Assembly: GCA_005656395.1 (NCBI GenBank)
Contig: SRSI01000010.1
Location: 1,922,001-1,986,000, forward strand
From: Strongyloides papillosus
Taxonomy: Eukaryota; Nematoda; Chromadorea; Rhabditida; Strongyloididae
DNA length: 64,000 bases
Direction: 5' to 3'
A program made the position numbers and the translations under genes. The notes beneath the pieces were generated by a model. The model searched no databases. It saw only the letters and a program-made list of their open reading frames with translations, and was not told the origin of the DNA. Each line of letters starts with the position of its first letter. The stretch's first letter is position 1. Below, in pieces: positions 37,914 to 49,841 of this stretch.

Positions 37914-39968
37914 ATGAATAAAGATAGTCTTGGAGATGACTATCAACCAATATCTGCCAAAGAAGAACATGATTTTAGGATGTTACTAGAAAAAAGTAAT
38001 CTTACAATTGGTGAAGCAGAAAAATTTAGTTTAATGTTGACTGATCAATTAATGCAATTAGATGGAGCTAATATTGAAAGTATCATGGGAAGTGAACAAG
38101 CTGTTACTGATCTTATGAATGTCATTGATTCTGCATTAAATGAAACTGTAGTATTAGAGGAAATGTCAACAGATTTTGATAGTTTAATAGCATATGTTAG
38201 AGAGAGTGTTGAACTTATAGAAGAAAAATATAGTTTGGGAATGTTAGAAATGAAAAACACACATTTATTAATCCAAGAATTAGTAAAATTCATAGAAAGT
38301 ATTGAAAGTGTTGCTGATGAGCATATTTATATACTTCAGAATGCTAATTTAAGTGATCCTTCAACAATTAATAGATGTACAACTGCTGCAAGAGCAATTC
38401 AAAATTTTATTAAAGAAGAAACACCATTAAAAGAAATTAAAGCTTATCAGGAACATTTAAAAAATTTAAATAAAGTTACAGATGCATTTGTTGATAAATT
38501 AATGGCTCATTTATCACCATTATTTACTAATTCAAATACCTTTAGAGATTCAGGTGAAGAAGCATATGAATTATCATTAAGAAAGCACAGTCAACGTTTT
38601 CATTCACTTCTTGTTTATTCAAATCTTATTTTGTGGTTAAAACAAACTCGACATGGTGTTTATACAGGAGCCATCCAAAAATATGTTGAATTAACAAAAC
38701 AAATCTATAAAAAAGATTTTCAATTGTTTTTTGAAACATTAAACAAACATTTAACACGTTTTGACAAAGGTCGCACTTTATCCAGAAATATGTTTACAAA
38801 TGAAAAATCATTTATTGAATCTTTTCAGGAAGAAGAAAGTAATATTCTCAATCTTCTTGACACTGCATTATTTGAAGTCAGTAGTGTAGTTGAGAGCGAA
38901 CAAAAATTTTGTACTCGTTTCTTTCATATTCATACAGATATATTTTCATCTATTGATACACAATCAATTCAATCCAGTGATAGTGGCAGTAAAAATAGTG
39001 ATAAGTTATCAAATGATCAAGTAAGAATAATTATATCACCGCTTTTCGATGTTGTAAATGGACATTTGGAACAATTTGCAAAAACATGTTGTAAACAAAA
39101 TCCATACTCAGCTATAACATTATTTGTGTCAATGAGTAAAAAAATTAACAAATTTCAGAACACAAATAGTTACTTTAGTGTTATATTTGGAAGATTAATG
39201 GTATTAATTAAAAGACAATTTGATTTCTTTATGGAAACTGAAGGTAAATCGTATTGTGAAATAAAATTAATAAAAAGAACAAGAATAAAAATCATTGATG
39301 CTATAGATAGATTTTATAATTTAGCATTAATAGCTGAAAAATCTATTCAAGGAGCTGAAAGAAGAAAAGATTTGGATAGGTGGTATACAGAATTAGTTAA
39401 TAAATTAATAACAACAATTGACAAAATGGCATCTTCACCACATTCTAAGTCTCCAAGTAGTGTTGTGAAATTCGAGAATTACCATCATTTGTATTCTAAG
39501 TTATCAGAATTGAAAATTGAATGTTTGGATAAAAAAAGAAAGGAAATGAAAAATCTTTATCAGGAGAACATTGACTTATACGTTAAAGAACATATGGGAA
39601 GACCACTGGAAAAAATTCATTTATTTTTCGAAAGAATTGAAAGAGCAATTGAATCTGGTATGCCTCCTGAAGAAGTTGGATATCAAACACAATTTAGTAA
39701 AAATGAACTTAAGAAAGTTATTTCATCATATCCTGGTAAAGAAATAAAAAAAGGTTTAGAACAATTATATAAGAAGATGGAAAAACATTTAACAGAGGAA
39801 TCTAACCTTCTCCAAGTCGTTTGGAGAAATATGCAAGACACATTCCTTAAACAGATTAAACATTATCAAAATCTAATTACCAAGTGTTATAATTCTTCAA
39901 AAATTGAACTTGAAGTATCAATTGATGATGTATTACAATTTTTCAGTGAAATAGCTCAACAACATTAA
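37914..39968 (+). CDS. sec-3: Exocyst complex component SEC3 (EXOC1), no N-terminal PIP2-binding domain seen
   Basis: Subunit of the octameric exocyst that tethers secretory vesicles to the plasma membrane. A single exon of 684 codons. Residues about 15-70 (EEHDFRMLLEKSNLTIGEAE... LMQLDGANIESIMGSEQAV) match the start of the metazoan Sec3 coiled-coil/CATCHR region, followed by TTAARAIQNFIK, HSQRFHSLLVYSNLILWLK and further helical text to the end (ELEVSIDDVLQFFSEI). Vertebrate EXOC1 is about 890 residues and carries a PH-like PIP2- and Rho-binding domain ahead of this region; nothing equivalent is encoded before ATG 37914 in this exon. Either a distant 5' exon is missed or the protein is short. 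The gene stands alone, with no operon partner. Confidence 0.85.
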   Translation: MNKDSLGDDYQPISAKEEHDFRMLLEKSNLTIGEAEKFSLMLTDQLMQLDGANIESIMGSEQAVTDLMNVIDSALNETVVLEEMSTDFDSLIAYVRESVELIEEKYSLGMLEMKNTHLLIQELVKFIESIESVADEHIYILQNANLSDPSTINRCTTAARAIQNFIKEETPLKEIKAYQEHLKNLNKVTDAFVDKLMAHLSPLFTNSNTFRDSGEEAYELSLRKHSQRFHSLLVYSNLILWLKQTRHGVYTGAIQKYVELTKQIYKKDFQLFFETLNKHLTRFDKGRTLSRNMFTNEKSFIESFQEEESNILNLLDTALFEVSSVVESEQKFCTRFFHIHTDIFSSIDTQSIQSSDSGSKNSDKLSNDQVRIIISPLFDVVNGHLEQFAKTCCKQNPYSAITLFVSMSKKINKFQNTNSYFSVIFGRLMVLIKRQFDFFMETEGKSYCEIKLIKRTRIKIIDAIDRFYNLALIAEKSIQGAERRKDLDRWYTELVNKLITTIDKMASSPHSKSPSSVVKFENYHHLYSKLSELKIECLDKKRKEMKNLYQENIDLYVKEHMGRPLEKIHLFFERIERAIESGMPPEEVGYQTQFSKNELKKVISSYPGKEIKKGLEQLYKKMEKHLTEESNLLQVVWRNMQDTFLKQIKHYQNLITKCYNSSKIELEVSIDDVLQFFSEIAQQH

Positions 39969-40949
39969 ATTTTTATCTATTCTATATAAATTATATACAT
40001 TTATAAATAAAAAATATAAATAAACAATAAATATTTGATACCTTATATTTTATCATTCATCAGAAAGTCATACATTTTGCACGTTCCTATATTTTTAAAT
40101 GATAACAATATTCAGATAACATTAAAATACCAGTATTTATTTTATATTTCATTGACAAATTTAAATTTATCAGTGCAATTTTATATTTTACAAGTGGACT
40201 TTGTGTTGATATACTTATTTTATTTTTGAATGGTCCAGGAAATATCTCTTTTTGATAAGAGTTTATCAATTAATTTGTATATATTTATCAATGTTTTAAT
40301 ACAGTATATAAAGAAATGTAGCTTTAAGGGTAGACATTATCAAAGGGGAATACCAAAAGCTTATGCTTTCCCTACTTATCAAATAAATTTTTTTATATAA
40401 TTTTTTTTAATTTAGATCTAAAAAGTATGCTTGTAGAGAAGAACTGTTCTTTAGGCTCCTTTCCTTTATTGGAAGGTAAGTCTTTATTTAAAAAGTTTTT
40501 TTTAAAGCAGCAAAATTTAGGAAATATATAATTAGTTAATTATGTATAATACCTAAAAAATATATAATTATTTTTTATTTATGAATTTATTATAAAAAAT
40601 CCTTCAACAAACTTTCCTCAAAATGGCACAGATTTATTTTTTTATTAAAAAAGGAAAACAAGTATTCTTTATATTATCAATTTGCATGCATTTATGGTCA
40701 GCTAGTTTAATTTGTAGTCCAAAAAAGCGATACTTTAAGAAAATGCATTCAAACAAATCTTATCTTGATATTTTTATTATTAGGCTAGATTATCTCAAGC
40801 TAATCAAAAACATTTTATGTTAAATTTATAAGTTATAGCAATCTTAATCTTAGGAAAATGGCACCTCCTTATAAATAAGCATTTTTACTACTATAAATAG
40901 GGGGAAATTTAGATTAATCTAAGTTATTTATTAAGTATAACCAATTCCT
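39969..40949. other. Intergenic
   Basis: AT-rich; the polyadenylation-like AATAAACAATAAAT follows SEC3 at 40017-40031. A 66-codon frame at 40623-40823 (MAQIYFFIKKGKQ...) has no recognisable features and is not called. Confidence 0.45.
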
Positions 40950-42588
40950 ATGTTTTCTTTATTGAATGAAAATAAACAAATTGATAGAAATAAAATAAAA
41001 ACAACTATCAAAAGTGACAATTATTTTATTGAAAATTCAAATATTATATCCCAATCGCGTAAGGAGAACTCCATTTCAGGTAATAGTTGTTGATATCTTT
41101 CACGTTAGAATTTTTAATTGATTAGTTACATGATTTATAAGTATTATACCAACTACTATGATTTTTGATTTTATTTTTAACTTTAAAATAAGGGTCTAGC
41201 ATTATTACATTTATTAAAATGCGATACTTTAAAGTACCACCAATTTTCATATAATGACCTTTTATCAACATGATAAGGTTTTGTTTCATATCATGATAAA
41301 TATTGTGTCAGAATTTTACCTTTTGAAGTAGTATTTTAATTTTTCCCAACATTTTTTAAAGAAATAATATTCTCGATCACATGATAAAGTACATTTAATT
41401 AAATCATTTAATATATTATAGGTTGTCGTATCGGAGCTTCTGTAGGAAATTCACTTCCAAAGCGTTATATTTCCTCAACAGAAAAGAAAAAAGAACTAAA
41501 GGTTGAAGATAATAGTCTTGTCTTCCACCATACTACTGAATTAAAAGATAAAGAAGAGTTTAGGTGTCCAAAATTTCCTGCAAGAATGCCAAACATAAAA
41601 GTTTTTAGTGGCAGTTCACATAGAGATCTTTCTCAAAAAATTTGCCAACAACTTCAATTAGATGTTTCTAAAGCATCATTAAAAAAATTTAGCAATAAAG
41701 TAAGTTTGAGAAAGGGAAATTATCCATAATATTGGCATTATTAAGGAAACCAATGTAGAAATTGGGGAATCAGTTAGAGGTGAAGATGTTTACATAATAC
41801 AATCAGGTACAGGTGAAGTTAATGATAATTTAATGGAATTACTAATTATGATAAACGCATGTAAAATTGCTTCATCCTGTAGAGTTGCCGCTGTTATACC
41901 ATGTTTTCCATATGCTAGACAGGATAAAAAGGATAAATCTAGAGCTCCCATCTCTGCTAAATTAGTAGCAAACATGCTTAGTGTTGCTGGAGCTGATCAT
42001 ATTATCACTATGGATTTACATGCCTCACAAATTCAAGGGTTTTTTGATATTCCTGTCGATAATTTATATGCTGAACCAGCTATTTTAAAATACATCAGAG
42101 AAAGCATACCATCATGGCAAGATGCAGTTATAGTATCTCCAGATGCTGGTGGTGCTAAGCGTGTTACATCTATCGCTGATAGACTTAATGTTGACTTTGC
42201 ATTAATTCATAAAGAAAGAAAGCGTGCAAATGAAGTTGAGAAAATGACATTAGTAGGAAATGTTGAGGGTAAAATAGCTATTTTAGTGGATGATATGGCG
42301 GATACATGTGGAACGATTTGTTTAGCTGCTGATAAATTAGTTGAAGCTGGTGCAAGTAAAGTTTATGCATTTTGTGTTCACGGTGTATTTTCTGGACCAG
42401 CACTTAAAAGATTAAATGAATCCAAATTCGAGGCTATTGTTGTAACAAATACCATTCCACAGGAAGAGAATATGAAATTGTGTCCTAAGATTCAATGTAT
42501 TGATATATCAGGGATTTTAGCAGAAGCTATAAGAAGAACTCACAATGGAGAATCTGTTTCTTATCTTTTTTCACACGTACCAATGTAA
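40950..42588 (+). CDS. prps-1: Ribose-phosphate pyrophosphokinase (PRPP synthetase) with N-terminal extension
   Basis: Cytosolic enzyme making PRPP from ribose-5-phosphate and ATP for purine, pyrimidine and NAD synthesis. Exons 40950-41079, 41422-41699 and 41746-42588 join to 416 residues; the last intron is 46 bp. From Met99 (ATG 41586, [12 protein letters not shown]) to the end is exactly 318 residues, the canonical length. Key blocks: [20 protein letters not shown] (ATP and regulatory loop), [33 protein letters not shown], and the PRPP loop [10 protein letters not shown]; the C-terminus [14 protein letters not shown] is standard. The first 98 residues are open through both upstream exons with phase-correct splicing but are Ser/Lys-rich and match no domain. 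Start at Met99 from a shorter transcript is possible. Catalytic residues appear intact. Confidence 0.93.
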
Positions 42589-43657
42589 ATATAATTAAAA
42601 AATCATGTGTCATTCTAGTTAGAGTGTTATTATTTGTTATTATTCTTAAATATTCATTCATTATGTTTAGAGCTAAACATATTAGTATTTATGTGAAACT
42701 ATTTATCCATTACACTATTAATATTTAATATAATTCGATATATTACAAATAATTGCTAAATAATTATTGAGTAAACTAAAATGATATTTTCATCGGTATT
42801 TGAATGAAAAAACACAAATCTTTGCAGATTAAATTTAAATCATTTTATTGGAGTTTACATAAACAATTTGGGAGATTTAATTGATGAATGTATTATAATA
42901 TCTAGAAAGAAAATTTCCGAATTTATAACATTTTTCAGATAATTTAAATTGTGATTTTCATAAATAATTTACTAACACATTAAATAAAAATATAAATGGG
43001 CGAATGTGATAATCTTATAATATTTGAAATTCATACTTACGAACGATGATGAAATTTGATTTACAATAACCAATACTTCATTAAATGATATTTTCATAGG
43101 TGAAATGTCTTTATTTAAATTTAAAGATAAAAACATAAATTAATCAATGAAAATTTTAAAGCATGATTAACAACATTTTTTATTGTGATGTGATAAGTTA
43201 GCTAAACTAATAACTCATATAGATGAATTATAGAAAAGTTTGTATGTGTAAAAGTTTAAAGGCATTCTTAATTAAAGAATTTATCACTTAAAATATAAAG
43301 TTTTTGCACTCTTATCAATTGCTAAAAGTATTTTTCTAAAGTTGTTACCATTTTTATACTAGAAGGCAAATTCAATATATGAATGACATTTTTTATCCAA
43401 ATTATTTTTACAAAATTGATTTTTGTTTTAATAAAATCATTAAAATTACTGAAGCCGCTATTTTATACTGTTATCTTTATTGAAATTATCATTGAGATAT
43501 AAAATAGTAATGATATTATCATTTTTACATGTTTTGTATGTGTGCGTACTTGTTATTTGTATTAATATTTACTTTTTTGTCTTTATATTTAATCAATCAA
43601 TACAATCAGGATATTTAATTATAATGGAATATAAATTAATGATATTCGTAATTTTAG
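42589..43657. other. Intergenic
   Basis: AT-rich, no gene supported. AATTTTAG immediately abuts the next ATG (43658) and is a good trans-splice acceptor. Confidence 0.5.
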
Positions 43658-44260
43658 ATGGTTGTTTTATATACTTTATTGCTTCTATTTTTAAATTTTA
43701 TGCAACTTGAGGCACAAAACTACTTTACAGGAGACAATTCTTCGCTAAGTGATTGTATGTATGTTGTAAAAAATATCTTATGATTCTTTATTTTAAGGTC
43801 AAATTGTGTAATTGATTCAAATGGAAAATCATGTTTTGATAGATTATTAAATTTTGTTGAAAATGACGTTGTGTCTCAAATAAGGCATTATGTTGCTGTA
43901 CAAATTAATATTGATCAATTTCATAGAAGACACAATAAAAGTTACGAAAGTGAATGGGATGCTGTAAAAAATAATTCAACATTAACAATGAGGGAAAAAT
44001 TGCTAGAAAATGATATTGTTTCAAAAAACACAATTTCACAAATTGTTTCTACATTAATTGATGCTGTTAGCGGTGAATCCAAAGATATTATTATTTGGAC
44101 AGCACATTATAGTTGCCCCATAACATGTAACCAATATCAATTGTCATGGAGAAATGTTTTTGTATGCTCAATCATATTAAATTTTGGATTGCTTGTCGGA
44201 GTGTTACCTTTGTTTTTAACTACTCTTAAAAGAATGCAAATAAATAATCATATGAAATAA
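43658..44260 (+). CDS. Small secretory-pathway protein with C-terminal TM, unknown family
   Basis: Function not recognised. Exons 43658-43758 and 43798-44260 (39-bp intron, donor TGTAT/GTATGT, phase 2) give 187 residues. The start MVVLYTLLLLFLNFMQLEA is a clear signal peptide. It is followed by a Cys pair (SDCMSNCVIDSNGKSC), a helical, charged middle (RRHNKSYESEWDAVK, LTMREKLLENDIV), a second Cys pair (YSCPITCNQYQ) and a hydrophobic segment (FVCSIILNFGLLVGVLPLFL) with a short basic tail. A type I membrane topology with paired disulphides is inferred. The start is set by ATTTTAG directly before the ATG. It lies 195 bp upstream of another secreted protein on the same strand. Confidence 0.65.
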
Positions 44261-44455
44261 AAGATATTTTCTATTTATAAATAGTTTAAGTAATAAGATC
44301 TATATAAGTTTCCTAACTTTGTGTTATTTTGCTATCATCGTTGACTTGTATTTGTCTATCGTGTCCACATTCTTTATTTCAATAATGAGATTAAATCAAC
44401 TTTTAAATAATCATTTAATTGCTCTTATAAAAATTATTTTGATAAAATAAACTTA

Positions 44456-45216
44456 ATGAATACCATATTATTATTTATTCTACTTAATATTTCAACAATA
44501 ATTTCCATTACTCATAAAGCAGATCATCAGGAATTACTAAACAAAGCATGGGAAGTAATTTTTACGAATGATTGTACTATTCCTGGTTTTATAACTATTC
44601 TTCCAATATTTTATCTTAGACGATTCAAAAAAATATGGGCATTATCAAAAAAAGATAAACTAGAGGATTGTAAAAGGTGACAATTTCATTATCAGCATAT
44701 AATTTTTATAATTCTAGTATTTGGAAAGAAACTAAAGAATTCGTTTATCAATTACCGAGGGTTCTTCAAAGCCAAATTATTAATTTCGTTGATAAGGAAG
44801 AAAATGAAAAAATTAATTCTAATTTTATTTTAGAATTATTACCAGAAGAAAGGGAATTTTTTGATGAAACTTTGAGAAATGTATCAATGACAATTGAAGA
44901 AAAGGTAGAAATCTTATCTGCTTGGGGAAATGAAAGATTGTCGACATCGGCTCTCAGTTATTTTAATCAATTTCTTGAAAACATTGCAATAAAAGAAGAT
45001 CGATTTAAGAAAAAGGTTGAAAATCTTAGTCCTGAAGCAAAAAAGGCATATAAGCAAATAATTGAACTTCGAAGAATGAAACAAGAATTGTTTGATTCAT
45101 TTTCTACCAGCGTTAAAAACGAATTATTAAACTTATGGAAACACGATATGTATGCAAAATCAAAAAATGTTGATCTGGAAAAAGAAATACAAACTCTAGA
45201 TGGAATTATTTATTAA
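44456..45216 (+). CDS. Secreted helical protein, possibly DUF148 / SXP-RAL-2-like
   Basis: Exons 44456-44676 and 44718-45216, separated by a 41-bp intron (AAAAG/GTGACA ... TTCTAG) that restores frame across a stop, give 239 residues. The signal peptide is MNTILLFILLNISTIIS. The rest is charged and almost wholly helical, with two short repeats of similar type, LPEEREFFDETLRNVSMTIEE and LSPEAKKAYKQIIELRR, that recall the nematode SXP/RAL-2 (DUF148) secreted family; I hold this only as a possibility. No cysteine pattern beyond NDCTIP and EDCK. Likely released to the body cavity, or outside the worm if this is a parasite. It may share an operon with the gene 195 bp upstream. Confidence 0.6.
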
Positions 45217-45696
45217 TTTGTTTATTTTTAAAAATATAAACATTTAATTATTAAGCATATAATTATCAATTTCTGGAGTGTGTCACTAGAATAATAAATT
45301 GCACTTAAAAATTTTGTTATTAACTTTTACTACAACAATTTGTCTTATATTTAATTTTCACTTAAACAGTCTAATTATTTAAAGAAAAACAATACTTAAT
45401 TGTTATGTTTTGCACAGTTTTGCTGTTCAAAATAGTCACACAAACTTCTCAATTTGTTTATTTCAATTTCTAAAACCAAATGGGCAAATTTGCTAAGTTT
45501 TTATAAACCCTAGTTTTACTTTCAAGCCATAATTCTACTAATACCGTTAGAAACTACTTCACGCGTGTAAAAATTAACTAAATTAAAAGTTGAGAGTCAT
45601 ACGAACAGTGCTTTTACAAAATTGTTAGAAATACTCTAATTTAGCTCGTAGATAACCTCAAACAAAAATTCCGGAATGAAAAATCGCCGAGTCTCG
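45217..45696. other. Intergenic before tRNA-His
   Basis: AT-rich, nothing supported. Confidence 0.5.
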
Positions 45697-45768
45697 GCCT
45701 ATTTAGTATAGTGGTTAGTACTCCACGTTGTGGCCGTGGCGACGTAGGTTCGATTCCTGCAATAGGCA
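45697..45768 (+). tRNA. tRNA-His (anticodon GTG)
   Basis: Cloverleaf by eye: acceptor GCCTATT with AATAGGC and discriminator A; D-arm GTA...TAC with AGTGGTTAG loop; anticodon stem CCACG/CGTGG with loop TTGTGGC; T-arm GTAGG-TTCGATT-CCTGC. No intron. A T-rich run (TTCTTTTTC) follows as a Pol III terminator. CCA is not encoded, as expected in eukaryotes. Confidence 0.96.
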
Positions 45769-46301
45769 TTCTTTTTCTCCATTTCTGCAATACCATGTGT
45801 CCTCCTGAAGACTTTTTGAACCTATAAGTCTTTGGGCGTCATAATCGTTGTTTCCAAGCACTTCTATAGACACAGACAAACAATTCACTGTCTATTTGTA
45901 TTCCCTTATACATTTTGTCTAAAACGTTTATTGAAATTCCTAACTAAATAACATTCTTGAATTCAACTTTGAAAAAAACTTTCCTACAAAGTTACATTTA
46001 AAAAAAGTAGTTGTTTAACACGTAAAATAAGAGAAAAGTTGGCCATCCCACAAACAGTGATGAAATAAAATTACGTACACATTTGTAAACTTGTAAGAAC
46101 AAATATTCACTTATCAACAGAAACTTCGTGAGACACCAACTAGTATAATTTATTTCAACATCAAATGATAAATGAATAGATTAAGAACTATTGTTATGAG
46201 AAACCAATGTAGAAATATTTCACCTAAAATTCCAGACAGGCAAAGAAGATTAAAACTAGGTGCTTTGCATATTTTATAAGAAATAAAGGCAAAAAAGGAT
46301 A
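45769..46301. other. Spacer between two tRNA genes
   Basis: No gene seen on either strand. Confidence 0.5.
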
Positions 46302-46383
46302 CGTTTGGGACGAGATTCGAACTCGCGCGGGCAAAGCCCAACGGCTTAGCAGGCCGGCCCCTTAACCACTCGGGCACCCAAAC
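46302..46383 (-). tRNA. tRNA-Ser (anticodon GCT)
   Basis: Type II tRNA of 82 nt on the minus strand: acceptor GTTTGGG with CCCAAAC and discriminator G, as usual for tRNA-Ser; D-arm CCC...GGG; anticodon loop CTGCTAA; long variable arm GGGC-TTT-GCCC; T-arm GCGAG-TTCGAAT-CTCGT. The outermost anticodon-stem pair (27-43) is C-T, a mismatch, the other four are paired. The 84-codon frame over this locus is a shadow. Confidence 0.93.
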
Positions 46384-49203
46384 ACGGGGGACTCGAAATT
46401 CCAACTTTTTAGGTACGCGCTACCTTAGTAAAAGTGTAAAGTTGTTTTAATTAACGTGTTAAGAGATGTTAAGATTTTAAGACGATAAATTCTCTATTGT
46501 TATACATACATTTTACTCGCAAAATATTATCAATGGAAAATGGAAACTTATTTGATATTACTAAATACTTGAATTTCATATAACATTAATTTTTTTGTGA
46601 TAAATATTATTTAAAATTGATGTGTGTAAAAACACTTATAATCATAAAGTATTGGTATTTTTCTGTGTTTATTTAAAATACAGCAGAAAAGAATAACTAA
46701 AATATGATTTTATCTAGTTGGTAACTTAATAGCTTTAATAAGAGATAAAGAACGTTAAAATTTATAAATCAAAACATTTTGTATTGAAAATTATTTAACT
46801 TCATGATAAAATTTATTTGTGTTAAATTACAATAAATAACTAAAAGTTATTAGAGTATTGCTCATAGATTTACCATTATTTATATATAATATTTCGAAAA
46901 TTTCTATTGTATTAACGAAATTCTTATTCAAAATAGAAGGTTGCCTTGAAGATGCTCATATACCTTTTCATTAATTGGTCATAATCATTCAGCATAAAAT
47001 AAATAAATCTTTGGTTCATAAATGAATAATTTTTGGTTGTGCATTATCTTGTGTAATACCTATTCATATATTTATTTGATTAGTGTAGTTAAGATATAAT
47101 AAGCTGTTTAGTATTTTTTTATGAATTGAGATTTAGTCATAGTCAGAGATAAGTTTTATAAAAACTAAGAGTTAGTTTTCAATACTTGTAATGTTATTAT
47201 TATGGTTTATGTTATTCAATCAATCAATTGTAATTTAATATTGATACAGGAAAGAAAATTATATATTTAGATCAATGAAAAATACTTTTTATTTTATATT
47301 TAAAATGTATATTTCTTTAGTACTTTTACAATTTTTACAATGATTATAATCTCACCCTGATGAATTAAAAGTATCTACACTATTGACTAGTTTTTTAGAA
47401 CTTTTTTAAATTTATTATATCAATTATATATTACTAGTTCTTCATAAATATATATCTATCGTTTTTTAAAGTAGTAGCCATATTTTTCTATTTAGATGCG
47501 ATTACTTTTTACATTTTTTAATCCTCATTATATTTCTTTTACTAGATAGATATTTAAAAATCGTCTTAATCTTGTAAATTGATATTGACAAACAGGGTTC
47601 TCTTTAATCACTAAAACTTGGGTGCCATATTGTTCAAATTAAAAGTTTAATAATGTGATAGAAGAACTCCGTTGAGATTTATTACCTCTTAACTTTATTC
47701 TTAATAGATAATTTTTATATAAAATAATTTTTCTTCTTTATCTTATTATATAATTAATATTTAGTCATTATTGCACATTTATTTTGTGTAAGATTAAAGA
47801 TTATTTGAAAATATTATATGTATTGTTAGGAAAAATACTTATATTTAAAAAGTTTCCTTTATAATATTTAATTTTATATAACTTTCTCAACTTTTAGAAA
47901 TTTATTTTAGCGCAATGATAGGAAGACATATCATTTTTACAAATGCTTAAAATTATTTAACATTATTTTTCATTCATATTTCCTTTAAAAATATAATTGT
48001 TTTGAATCAAAAATGAAAATTGATGTGTCATTGCATTTCAAAAGATAACTCATCTCGAAAAGACATCAAATCAAGAATATAAAAGAAAAGTAAGACAAAT
48101 GTTTGCACAAAATTTCTTACTTCTTCGATGTGTATTCTTTCAAATTTGTCTTTCAAAAAACAAATATTTATAATCTATTTTTAAGAAATAAAAGTTACAC
48201 TTAATTCATTTAATATTTATTTTTGTATAGTATTTTCCCTTCAATTTTTAAATTTTAACAGTAAAATAATACAATATTATTTTCATTACATTATATACTT
48301 TATATTATGAAGAAGTATCTTAACAGTTTAATTGTCTAAGATAAAAAGATAGCGCTTCTGGTCTTTAGTTTCACAAAAAAATAATAAATCAATTTATTAA
48401 TTTAATGCTTAGGTTCTGTATTTTTGATTTTAACTGTCATTTTATTACTTTAAGATGTGGGGGAGTGTAAGAATGTTGTAAAAGTTTTACCAGACTTATG
48501 TTAGAAGTTAAAAGACATTAATCTATACAATGTAGTATAAGCTTATTTCAACTTTTCTTGTTAGTAAGATTAATATACCCTGTCAAAACTAGATTGAACT
48601 TTTATTATTTAAATGTAATAATTGACAATGACAACGTGGACTGATTTTTATGATACTTGAATTGTTAAGATTTAATTTAGTAAAATTAAAGTACATTCTT
48701 CAAATATTATTTAAGTTTCCTTGACATAATATATCAATATCATTATTTATGTCTTATTATTCTTACACAATCACCTAATATTGTAATATCCATTTTTGTA
48801 TTATATTTATACTAAAAGATCACTATATCTTATTTATTCATCATTTCTCTTTCCCTATCACTATCTTTATTGATAAGAATATGTTTCTCATACATTCTTT
48901 ATTGTTTACTGCTAATATTTTATTTATATTTTAACAAATATATATATTTTTTTAAATATTCTATAGAGGTATAGGTAAAAGCATTCAACAAACTATATAT
49001 TTCTTTTAAAGTTGTTACCTATTCTTTTCAAACAATATAACTTATAAAATTTTGATTTTTAACATTTACTTATTTCATATACACTTGATAAATAGGCGTT
49101 ATAAATCATTTTTATTATACCTGATATAATTTTTTTATATTGTTGTGATGTTTCGTAATTTATTATCAAAAATAAAATAATATCTAAATTTTTTTAGCAA
49201 AAA
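46384..49203. other. Intergenic
   Basis: 2.8 kb of AT-rich DNA with no supported gene or RNA, upstream of the muscle LIM gene and likely to hold its promoter. TTTTTTTAG at 49190-49198, five bases before the ATG, is a probable trans-splice acceptor. Confidence 0.5.
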
Positions 49204-49841
49204 ATGCCATTCAAGCCAATTGAGCATCCAAAATGCCCAAAATGTGGAAAGAGTGTATATGCTGCTGAGGAAATGGTAGCAGGAGGATATAAATGGCACA
49301 AATTTTGTTTCAAATGTGGTAAGTTTATCATGAAATTTATGTTTGTTCAAAATGTCATATGTCCTTTGTCGTAAATGTCATAACTTTTTTAGCTTTGTGT
49401 AATAAATTACTCGACTCTACAAATTGTTGTGAGCATGCTGCCGAATTGTATTGTAAACAGTGCCATGCTCGAAAATACGGTCCAAAGGGAGTAGGTTTCG
49501 GAATTGGAGCAGGTGCTCTGACAATGGATATGGGAGAAAGATTTGGTAATACTGAAGTAGAAATGACGTAGGTGTTGTGTGTTATCAGTTTTGTCTTTTT
49601 TCGTTAATTTTTCTGTTTTTTAACTAATATTCCATCACTTTAACATTCTTTAGAACTTTGTAATAAAATGGTTGATTCAACAAATGTCTGTCCACATGAG
49701 GATAAACTTTATTGCAAACAATGTTATGGCCGAAAACATGGTCCAAAAGGTGTTGGATTTGGATTAGGAGCTGGAGCTCTTTGTATGGATGATGGATCTA
49801 GATTTGAGAAAAAAGAAGAGAAGGAAGAGGCAAAGGAATAA
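49204..49841 (+). CDS. mlp-1: Muscle LIM protein, predicted isoform B (exons 1 and 3)
   Basis: Exon 3 (49654-49841) opens with the same phase as exon 2 and encodes a paralogous second zinc module ([23 protein letters not shown]) and Gly-rich tail ([19 protein letters not shown]), then an acidic/basic end [10 protein letters not shown] and its own TAA. Joined to exon 1 (49204-49318) it gives a 100-residue single-LIM protein. Exon 2 cannot splice to exon 3 in frame (its end is phase 2), so exons 2 and 3 should be mutually exclusive. This is read from phase and homology only; no transcript was seen. Confidence 0.75.

Noticed and set aside
40623..40823. 66-codon frame as upstream PRPP synthetase exon
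   Set aside because: No donor linking it in phase to the exon at 40950, which has its own ATG.
46150..46404. 84-codon minus-strand frame
   Set aside because: Runs across the tRNA-Ser gene; its apparent Arg/Pro-rich protein is translated tRNA.
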